In this document: positions 1 to 4,495 of the stretch, piece after piece
Layout of the letters: each line of letters starts with the position of its first letter
How positions within the stretch are numbered: the stretch's first letter is position 1
Source: Candidatus Cloacimonadota bacterium
Lineage (GTDB): Bacteria > Cloacimonadota > Cloacimonadia > JGIOTU-2 > B8-G9
Length of the DNA: 5,615 nt
Reading direction: 5' to 3'
Assembly (NCBI GenBank): GCA_003647765.1
Contig: QMNM01000122.1
Location: forward strand, 1-5,615
Translations under genes and position numbers: made by a program
Notes under the pieces: model-generated
Database searches by the model: none
Seen by the model: the letters and a program-made list of their open reading frames with translations, nothing else
What the model was told of the DNA's origin: nothing

Positions 1-89
1 ATATACTCAGCGATTGCCTGAAAGTTTGAGCCACGACTTTTCCCAGAACTGAGGATTACGATTTTGAACATTTTAGTTTTGTCTTTCAT
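1..89 (-). CDS. purN: Phosphoribosylglycinamide formyltransferase, N-terminal fragment (gene runs off the left edge)
   Basis: An open frame starts at ATG 89..87 and runs to the window edge, giving about 29 residues that begin MKDKTKMFKIVILSSG. A second in-frame ATG at 71..69 would give the more usual PurN start MFKIVILSSG; an in-frame TAA at 98..96 rules out a longer start. Neither ATG has a clear Shine-Dalgarno. The pattern is a first beta strand (KIVILSSG), then RGSNFQAIAEY, matching PurN, where the G-S-N turn binds the phosphate of glycinamide ribonucleotide. PurN transfers a formyl group from 10-formyltetrahydrofolate in step three of purine synthesis, in the cytoplasm. Compared with E. 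coli (SGNGSN), the loop here reads SGKSRGSN and is two residues longer. The call rests on a short N-terminus only; another formyltransferase-fold protein is possible. It is last in the leftward gene run, 214 bp after tatD. Confidence 0.72.
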   Translation of the reverse strand, partial: MKDKTKMFKIVILSSGKSRGSNFQAIAEY

Positions 90-114
90 TTTGATTTATA
101 CCACAAAAAATTTT

Positions 115-273
115 TAGCCACAAAATTACACGAAAAAACACAAAAAGACATCAGGTATTGAGTTTCTTTAGCCACGAAGAACACGAAAGAACACGAATAA
201 TTTTTTTATCACATTAAAATTACAGAAAAACACAAAAATAAACTTTGTGCATTAGTGCCTTTGTAGCGAAAAA
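115..273. repeat. Cluster of degenerate GCCACGAA/ACACGAAA-type interspersed repeats
   Basis: The 214-bp gap between tatD and purN holds no gene but several copies of one A/C-rich repeat. Copies in the forward sense lie at 115-150 (TAGCCACAAAATTACACGAA), 169-198 (TAGCCACGAA followed by two 10-bp units GAACACGAA[A/T]) and 208-238 (TCACATTAAAATTACAGAAA). A copy in the opposite sense lies at 242-273 (ACTTTGTGCATTAGTGCCTT); its reverse complement matches the forward copies, so 208-273 is an imperfect inverted repeat. Similar low-complexity GCCACAAA/CACGAA repeats are familiar from many AT-rich bacterial genomes, usually between genes. No function is claimed. A related single copy lies at 2915-2935. 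Confidence 0.7.
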
Positions 274-303
274 TAATAGAATAAATGCCTACATTACAAA
301 TTT

Positions 304-1056
304 TCATAGAAGGTGAAAAAATTTTATTGCATTTGCAGTGGTTATTTCCGCAATTTTGTTTGGTGAGATGTTTTTTATTTCGGCAATTTTTTCAATAACA
401 TAACGGACATAATATGGCTTATTTAATTTTCCTCTAAATGGATGCGGTGTTAAAAAAGGAGCATCTGTTTCCACGAAAAATTTTTCTAATGGCACATCTT
501 GAATAACAGGACGAGACCTTGCTTTATCATAAGTAATTATACCAGTAAAAGATATGAACCATCCTTGATTTAGCACTTCTTGTGCAAAATTATAATCACC
601 AGAAAAACAGTGAAAAACAACCTTTTCTGGATTTTCATCTTGTAAAATTTGAAAAGTATCCTGCTCTGCTTCTCTACAATGAACAATAATAGGTAATTGA
701 TTTGCTTTCGCTATCCTAATCTGCTTTCTGAATACCTGTTGCTGGACCGCTCTTGGACTTAAATTACGGTAATAATCTAATCCTATTTCTCCAATTGCCA
801 CTATCTTCTTATTATGAAGCAAACTTTTTATTCCATCTTCATCATAAGATTCTGCATCATGAGGATGAAATCCCACAGAACAAAAAATGTTTTCGTATTT
901 ATTAGATAATTCTATGGATTTTATAGATGTCTCTAAATCAGTGCCTATGTTTATTAAATATTTAATTCCTTGTGCAAAACATTGATGTATGACTTCATCT
1001 CTTTGCTTATTATATTGAGGAAAATTCAAATGACAATGCGTATCTATCATCTTCAT
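304..1056 (-). CDS. tatD: TatD family metal-dependent hydrolase / DNase
   Basis: A complete 250-residue protein of usual TatD/YcfH length, cytoplasmic, with no signal peptide. It has the amidohydrolase-fold metal ligands in order: H7 and H9 (DTHCHL), E90 (AIGEIGLDYYR), H126 (PIIVHCREA), H149 (VVFHCFSGD) and D198 (VETDAPFLTP). The family motif GFHPHDA is at 62-68. Family members are divalent-metal 3'-5' exonucleases or related phosphoester hydrolases linked to DNA repair; despite the name they are not part of the Tat secretion machinery. The paralogues TatD, YcfH and YjjV cannot be told apart from sequence alone; the compact single domain is the YcfH/TatD type. The start ATG 1056 has an AGAGAGGA Shine-Dalgarno at 1063-1070 with 6-nt spacing; the second in-frame ATG at 1050 (MIDTHCHL) is possible but less well spaced. 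The stop is TGA. The upstream gap of 221 bp to lpxK is filled with repeats. Confidence 0.95.
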   Translation of the reverse strand: MKMIDTHCHLNFPQYNKQRDEVIHQCFAQGIKYLINIGTDLETSIKSIELSNKYENIFCSVGFHPHDAESYDEDGIKSLLHNKKIVAIGEIGLDYYRNLSPRAVQQQVFRKQIRIAKANQLPIIVHCREAEQDTFQILQDENPEKVVFHCFSGDYNFAQEVLNQGWFISFTGIITYDKARSRPVIQDVPLEKFFVETDAPFLTPHPFRGKLNKPYYVRYVIEKIAEIKNISPNKIAEITTANAIKFFHLL

Positions 1057-1122
1057 ATAAAATCCTCTCTTAAAAATAGCACACGGATTATGCTAATTGA
1101 TACTGATTTGATTACTTAATTT

Positions 1123-1165
1123 TATTTCGTGATGAATTATCTAAGTTAGCAATAAATTCGCATTT
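1123..1165 (-). repeat. Diverged copy (D) of the repeat family found between aroK and aroE
   Basis: The segment (TATTTCGTGATGAATTATCT onward, ending AAGTTAGCAATAAATTCGCA) matches the reverse complement of the copy at 3487-3528 at roughly three quarters of positions with one small gap, including the blocks ATTTCG.GATGA and AAGTTAGCAAT and the end TTCGC. A weaker forward-sense stretch at 1086-1107 (GATTATGCTAATTGATACTG) may be its inverted partner, echoing GATTGCTAACTTGATA of the main array. It lies upstream of tatD and directly abuts the 1166-1254 palindrome. The match was made by eye. Confidence 0.6.
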
Positions 1166-1254
1166 ATAGAACAGAGATGACACGGATTATACAGATTTTC
1201 ACGGATTTTTTATAATATTTTTTATCCGTGTTATCAGTGTAATCCGCGTTCTAT
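1166..1254. repeat. 89-bp imperfect palindrome of the CACGGATTA-CAGATT-CACGGAT repeat type
   Basis: The ends are a perfect 7-bp inverted repeat, ATAGAAC (1166-1172) and GTTCTAT (1248-1254). Inside, CACGGATTATACAGATTTTC plus ACGGAT (1181-1206) pairs with ATCCGTGTTATCAGTGTAAT plus CCGCG (1224-1248) with a few mismatches and one gap. A transcript of either strand could fold into a long hairpin. It lies 24 bp beyond the lpxK stop and upstream of tatD. Repeats of this ACACGGATTACACAGATT kind are scattered through many bacterial genomes. It lacks the compact GC stem plus U-run of an intrinsic terminator, although it could still affect RNA stability or read-through between lpxK and tatD. Confidence 0.75.
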
Positions 1255-1277
1255 TTCTCTTCCTCAAATGAATTTCA

Positions 1278-2348
1278 TCAAGCCATCAATTTGTTCCGCA
1301 GTTCTTCTTCTAAAAGTTGACGATTATGAAAATATAGTTTTATTTTCAAATATAGAGTTGTAGTAGCAAATGTCGGACTATTGTAATGACGATAATAATC
1401 TTTTTCTGTAATAATAATAAAATCAAGCTTTTTTATAATTGCTTCTTTTTCCAATTGCAGCAATTCTGTTCTGCTGTCCCATGCATAATGGTCAGGGTAT
1501 TTCTTATGCTCAATAAAATCAATGCCCAATTGTTTAATTGTATATTCAAATGAGTCCGGTGTCCCTATTCCAGACAACAGCAAAATTCTTTTATTCCTTA
1601 TCTCTGATAAAGGCACTTCTCTCTTTGTGTAAGTATCAATAAACGCTTGAGCTTTATACTGACAGCGAAATATGGGCTTATTAAACTTTACAAACTTCCT
1701 ATGAATACGATAGTCCTTCTCTGCATTAGTAAAGACCAAACAATCAGCATATTTTATTTTACCGATACTGTCACGCAGAATACCAGCAGGTATTAAAAAG
1801 CCATTTCCCAATGGATTTATGCTATTAAACAATAAAAAGTCATAATAATGCTTTACAGAAATATGCTGAAAAGAATCGTCTAATAAAATATAATCTAATG
1901 AAAATCTATCTTCCAAAACTTTTATTGCCTCTGTTCTATTCTTACCAACAATAATAGGTATGCCGTAACAGTTTCTAGCAATTAAATTTGCTTCATCACC
2001 TGCGCTAGTATCCAGTGGGAATACACCTTCTTCATCAGAAATCAAGTGGACTGTATGTTCATAAGCACCTTTGTATCCTCTATGAGATATACCAACCTTT
2101 TTACCTTTATTTTTCAGATAGTTAGCCAGAAAAATTATAAAGGGTGTCTTTCCACTGCCACCTGATGTTAAATTACCTATACTTACAATCTTGACATTGG
2201 AAGAGTAGCATTTAAGTATGTTTTTATTATATAAAGAACGTCTAATGCTTGTAATTGCTAAATATATAATAGAGAAAGGAAAAAGTAAATAAGACACAAT
2301 TGTTCGCTTGTATAGATGCTTTTCAATAAAATTCTGTGAGATGTTCAA
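1278..2348 (-). CDS. lpxK: Tetraacyldisaccharide 4'-kinase (lipid A synthesis)
   Basis: A complete 356-residue protein, slightly longer than E. coli LpxK (328). LpxK phosphorylates the 4' position of tetraacyldisaccharide-1-phosphate to make lipid IVA at the inner face of the cytoplasmic membrane. Visible features: an N-terminal membrane-associated hydrophobic helix around 18-35; the P-loop SIGNLTSGGSGKTPF around 56-70 with K67; SHRGY 88-92 (usually SRGYG); GDEA 117-120; LDDSFQH 156-162 carrying the acidic pair D157/D158 (usually DDGFQH); IPAGILRDS 186-194; SGIGTPDSF 259-267; DHYAW 286-290; and TEKDYY 314-319. The start is TTG 2348, overlapping the lemA stop as TTGA; a Shine-Dalgarno AAAGG lies at 2356-2360 with 7-nt spacing, and no ATG or GTG would preserve the N-terminal helix. 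The overlap implies translational coupling with lemA. The substituted motif residues are conservative, so activity is expected. Confidence 0.96.
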   Translation of the reverse strand: MNISQNFIEKHLYKRTIVSYLLFPFSIIYLAITSIRRSLYNKNILKCYSSNVKIVSIGNLTSGGSGKTPFIIFLANYLKNKGKKVGISHRGYKGAYEHTVHLISDEEGVFPLDTSAGDEANLIARNCYGIPIIVGKNRTEAIKVLEDRFSLDYILLDDSFQHISVKHYYDFLLFNSINPLGNGFLIPAGILRDSIGKIKYADCLVFTNAEKDYRIHRKFVKFNKPIFRCQYKAQAFIDTYTKREVPLSEIRNKRILLLSGIGTPDSFEYTIKQLGIDFIEHKKYPDHYAWDSRTELLQLEKEAIIKKLDFIIITEKDYYRHYNSPTFATTTLYLKIKLYFHNRQLLEEELRNKLMA

Positions 2349-2893
2349 AATTCAACCTTTGGAGCTGTTTTTGCTTCTTCTGGTGTTTTATAAAACGCCT
2401 CTTGCTTAAAACCAAAAATCTTTGCTATCAGATTGTTAGGAAATACCATTATTCTTTGATTATATGAACTGACAATCTCATTGTATCTTTTACGAGCAAC
2501 AGCTAACCGATTCTCCGTGCCAGATAATTCATCTTGAAGACGAATAAAATTAACATTTGCTTTCAGGTCAGGATACTTTTCTATTACTACTAATAGGCGA
2601 GATAAAGCACCACTTAATTCATTGTTAGCATTGATTTTCTCTTCACGACTACTGGCTTGTCCTACTTTTGAACGAGCTTCTGTAACCTTTATAAACACTT
2701 CCTTCTCGTGTTCAGCATAACCCTTGACTGTGTTGACATAATTAGGAATTAAATCATAACGACGCTGTAATTGATTCTCTACTTCTGCCCATTTATTATC
2801 AACTTCTACTCTAATTCGTACAAAGGAATTATACTTGGATATTCCTATCAAAATAATCACGATAATGATTATAATCCAGATTATTTTTTTCAT
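2345..2893 (-). CDS. lemA: LemA family protein
   Basis: A complete 182-residue LemA protein of usual family length. Residues 4-18 are an almost pure isoleucine-rich membrane segment after MKK, giving a short cytoplasmic end and a large helical domain outside the inner membrane. The family signature is clear: YNSFVRIRVEVDNKWAEVEN (21-40), QLQRRYDLIPNYVNTVKGYA (41-60), EHEKEVFIKVTEARSKVG, then YPDLKANVNFIRLQDELSGT (107-126) and the ENRLAVARKRYNEIVSSYNQ helix. The C-terminus has FGFKQEAFY (160-168). The biochemical role is not settled; family members are membrane-anchored helical-bundle proteins, often next to TPM-domain or M48 peptidase genes. No such partner is seen here; instead it sits between aroK (83-bp gap) and lpxK (4-bp overlap). 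The start ATG 2893 has an excellent Shine-Dalgarno. The gene symbol follows the family name and does not imply the Listeria function. Confidence 0.95.
   Translation of the reverse strand: MKKIIWIIIIIVIILIGISKYNSFVRIRVEVDNKWAEVENQLQRRYDLIPNYVNTVKGYAEHEKEVFIKVTEARSKVGQASSREEKINANNELSGALSRLLVVIEKYPDLKANVNFIRLQDELSGTENRLAVARKRYNEIVSSYNQRIMVFPNNLIAKIFGFKQEAFYKTPEEAKTAPKVEF
2349..2360 (-). promoter_or_regulatory. Ribosome binding site fixing the TTG start of lpxK
   Basis: On the minus strand AAAGG (2356-2360) lies 7 nt before TTG 2348..2346, inside the last codons of lemA. The start codon shares bases with the lemA TGA stop (TTGA). Spacing and overlap both support this non-ATG start. Confidence 0.65.
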
Positions 2894-2897
2894 TTAC

Positions 2898-2906
2898 ATC
2901 ACCTCC
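2898..2906 (-). promoter_or_regulatory. Full-length Shine-Dalgarno of lemA
   Basis: The minus strand reads GGAGGTGAT, a nine-base complement to the 3' end of 16S rRNA (AUCACCUCC). The GGAGG core is 8 nt from the lemA ATG. It is by far the strongest ribosome binding site in the window and suggests high translation of lemA, and through coupling of lpxK. Confidence 0.9.
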
Positions 2907-2914
2907 ATATGTTA

Positions 2915-2935
2915 AAGCCACAAATTCACAAATTA
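2915..2935. repeat. Single short copy of the GCCACAAA-type repeat
   Basis: AAAGCCACAAATTCACAAAT in the 83-bp aroK-lemA gap resembles the copies at 115-150 and 208-238 (TAGCCACAAAATTACACGAA). It is short and A-rich, so the relation is suggestive only. The rest of this gap includes a small hairpin (GTGGAA 2953-2958 with TTCCAC 2968-2973) with no following T-run on the minus strand. Confidence 0.45.
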
Positions 2936-2976
2936 AAATATTTACCTTTTTGGTGGAAATTATTCTATTCCACAAC

Positions 2977-3477
2977 CTAACCACATTGAACGAGTTTATT
3001 TATGTCAAATGTTTTACAATCAGTAATGACTTTATCAGCGTATCTCTTGTATAATGGCAATCTGGCTAAATATAATATTTTTATATCTATTTCTGTTTTA
3101 TTATCAAGTAAAGGTCTGCTATCAGATGAGTTTTTTATATTATGCCAAATCGTTTTCCATTCTGTATTAAGAAAAACAATTTGCCCCATTTGCTTCATTA
3201 TCTTTACATTAAGAGGATTTAATATAATCCCACCACCAGTAGCAATTACACATGACTTGATTATTTTATCTTTTAATGTAGATAGAATTTCGTTCTCTTT
3301 TTTACGAAAGTAATGTTCGCCGTATCTTACAAAAATTTTCTTAATAGTATTACCTGTCGCTTTTTCTATCTCTTTATCTAAATCTATAAATAAATAATTA
3401 AGTTTTTCTGCCAATCTTTGCCCTACAAATGATTTTCCACTTCCCATAAAACCAATTAAAAAAATGTGCCTTTTCAT
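2977..3477 (-). CDS. aroK: Shikimate kinase
   Basis: A complete 166-residue cytoplasmic kinase of normal family length. It phosphorylates shikimate with ATP to shikimate-3-phosphate, the step right after AroE, which is encoded just upstream. Motifs: Walker A GFMGSGKS 9-16 (K15); DLD 32-34, where D34 binds shikimate; GEHYFRKKE 53-61 with R58; the GGG shikimate-binding loop 81-83 (ATGGGIILN); the lid arginine R121 (SRPLL); and ARLPLYKRYAD 138-148 with R139, all expected for the family. The start ATG 3477 is the only one consistent with the family N-terminus, because an in-frame TAA lies at 3483..3481. Its only purine-rich element, AAAGG, touches the ATG with no spacer, so initiation looks weak or unusual. 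The first base of the ATG is also the end of a perfect 34-bp direct repeat whose twin is at the aroE 3' end. Confidence 0.96.
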   Translation of the reverse strand: MKRHIFLIGFMGSGKSFVGQRLAEKLNYLFIDLDKEIEKATGNTIKKIFVRYGEHYFRKKENEILSTLKDKIIKSCVIATGGGIILNPLNVKIMKQMGQIVFLNTEWKTIWHNIKNSSDSRPLLDNKTEIDIKILYLARLPLYKRYADKVITDCKTFDINKLVQCG

Positions 3478-3657
3478 CCTTTATTAGACGCGAACAGATT
3501 GCTAACTTGATAAAACTCATCGCGAAATATAATTTCTAATTTATAATTCTGTATTTCTGATTTTTAATTAAGTCTGCGTCAGTTTGTTAAGTTTGTATGA
3601 GTTCGCGATTAAATTCCTTTATTAGACGCGAACAGATTGCTAACTTGACAAACTCAT
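3477..3657. repeat. Array of three repeat copies (direct A, inverted B, direct C) spanning the aroK-aroE gap
   Basis: Copy A (core 3487-3528: GACGCGAACAGATTGCTAAC, then TTGATAAAACTCATCGCGAA) and copy C (3615-3657) share a perfect 34-bp direct repeat, 3477-3510 = 3615-3648, starting TCCTTTATTAGACGCGAACA. Similarity goes on with small differences to CTCAT. Between them copy B (3571-3610, AGTCTGCGTCAGTTTGTTAA onward, ending GAGTTCGCGATT) is in the opposite sense: its AGTTTGT.AAGTT...GTTCGCG matches the reverse complement of C. A and B can form a long imperfect hairpin with CGCGA at its tips around an AT-rich centre of about 40 bp. This resembles REP/BIME or MITE-like elements. C overlaps the end of aroE and A reaches the aroK start. 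A diverged fourth copy is at 1123-1165. Confidence 0.85.
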
Positions 3658-4449
3658 TGTAATTACTGTATCAAATAATTTCTGATAATCGCTATCTAAC
3701 ACTCTTATTTTTAACCAAAAGCAAAATGCCTCTATTGCTTGATGTATAAGCATTGGTAATCCATTTTGTATTTTTGCTCCTGATTGCTCAGCAACTTTTA
3801 GAAATTCTGTCCTCTGTGGATAATATTTCAAGTCAATAACTATCTGCGAATGAGTAAAGTAATTCCTTTCAACAACAAAATTTTTCTCACTAATTGCATT
3901 GATTACTATATCGTGAATTTTAATTAAATGCATATTTCGTTTTACTAATTGCAATGAATTAACATTATATTTTTCCGCTAATATTTTAGCTTTTACAAAT
4001 GTTCTATTGAGAATAAGTATGGATTTGGCAAATGTCTTTAATGCAATGATAATTGAAGGGACTACGCCTCCTGCACCTAAAATGATTACTTTTGGATGAT
4101 TGTATAATACCTTCTTATCAATTTGACGAATTGCTTTTATTAAACCTAAGCCATCTGTTGAATAGAAAACAAAGTTTCCATTCTCAATTCTAATGGTATT
4201 CACACTATCCAATTGACAATCAGGGAAAATCCTCTTTATTTCACTTTTATATGGATTAGTAATATTTAGTCCGACTAAATTATACTTATTAAGATTATTA
4301 AAAAAATTGTGAAATTGTTCTCTCCTTATATCAAATGTGTTGTAATTGTAAGGGAGTGAGTAATAAATAAATAAGTAGTTATAGATAGCAGGTGAAAGCG
4401 TATAAGAAATATTATGTCCAATTATACCAAATAAAGTTTTTAAAGGCAC
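3640..4449 (-). CDS. aroE: Shikimate dehydrogenase (NADP+)
   Basis: A 269-residue protein of usual AroE length that reduces 3-dehydroshikimate to shikimate with NADPH, in the cytoplasm. Numbered from the GTG start: GIIGHNISYTLSP 8-20, where S15 and T17 take the place of the substrate-binding Ser-x-Ser; NITNPYK 62-68 with catalytic K68; SVNT 82-85; STDG 97-100 with D99 as the catalytic partner (usually NTDG); the dinucleotide loop GAGGVV 125-130; NRT 148-150 for the NADP phosphate; and GLPMLIHQAIEAF near the end. The start chosen is GTG 4449, which has GGAG at 4457-4460 with 7-nt spacing. The frame extends to a TTG at 4512, but that adds 21 atypical residues, overlaps the peptidase gene and lacks a ribosome site. 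The final codons MSLSS and the TAG lie inside a repeat copy shared with the aroK upstream region. The aroE-aroK order matches consecutive pathway steps. Confidence 0.94.
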   Translation of the reverse strand: MPLKTLFGIIGHNISYTLSPAIYNYLFIYYSLPYNYNTFDIRREQFHNFFNNLNKYNLVGLNITNPYKSEIKRIFPDCQLDSVNTIRIENGNFVFYSTDGLGLIKAIRQIDKKVLYNHPKVIILGAGGVVPSIIIALKTFAKSILILNRTFVKAKILAEKYNVNSLQLVKRNMHLIKIHDIVINAISEKNFVVERNYFTHSQIVIDLKYYPQRTEFLKVAEQSGAKIQNGLPMLIHQAIEAFCFWLKIRVLDSDYQKLFDTVITMSLSS

Positions 4450-4460
4450 TACATTGCTCC
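4450..4460 (-). promoter_or_regulatory. Ribosome binding site that decides the aroE GTG start
   Basis: The minus strand reads ACGGAGCAATGTAGTG: GGAG (4457-4460) lies 7 nt before GTG 4449..4447. The ATG inside it (4454..4452) is followed at once by TAG in another frame and is not a start. There is no equivalent site before the upstream TTG 4512. Confidence 0.7.
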
Positions 4461-4495
4461 GTCTAAAAAGAAATAAAAATGATGATTCTATAAAC

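Noticed and set aside
115-273. CRISPR array
   Set aside because: Repeat units are degenerate, irregularly spaced and partly inverted; there are no uniform spacers or cas genes.
1181-1206. TATAAT-like box on the minus strand inside the CACGGATTATACAG repeat as a tatD promoter
   Set aside because: No matching -35 hexamer at 16-18 bp, and the box is part of the repeat consensus in an AT-rich context.
2953-2973. Hairpin GTGGAA/TTCCAC just after aroK as an intrinsic terminator
   Set aside because: Only a 6-bp stem with a 9-nt loop, and the minus strand continues CAAAAAGG rather than a T-run.
2771-2980. Plus-strand open frame of 69 codons opposite lemA
   Set aside because: It lies over the real lemA 5' end and its leader, has no family pattern, and is best explained as an antisense shadow.
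3002-3313. Plus-strand open frame of 103 codons opposite aroK
   Set aside because: Fully antisense to a well-supported shikimate kinase; its composition mirrors the AT-rich complement.
3477-3657. Attachment site or integron site formed by the direct repeats
   Set aside because: There is no integrase or cargo between the copies, only 104 bp of sequence containing an inverted copy, so an interspersed repeat is the simpler reading.
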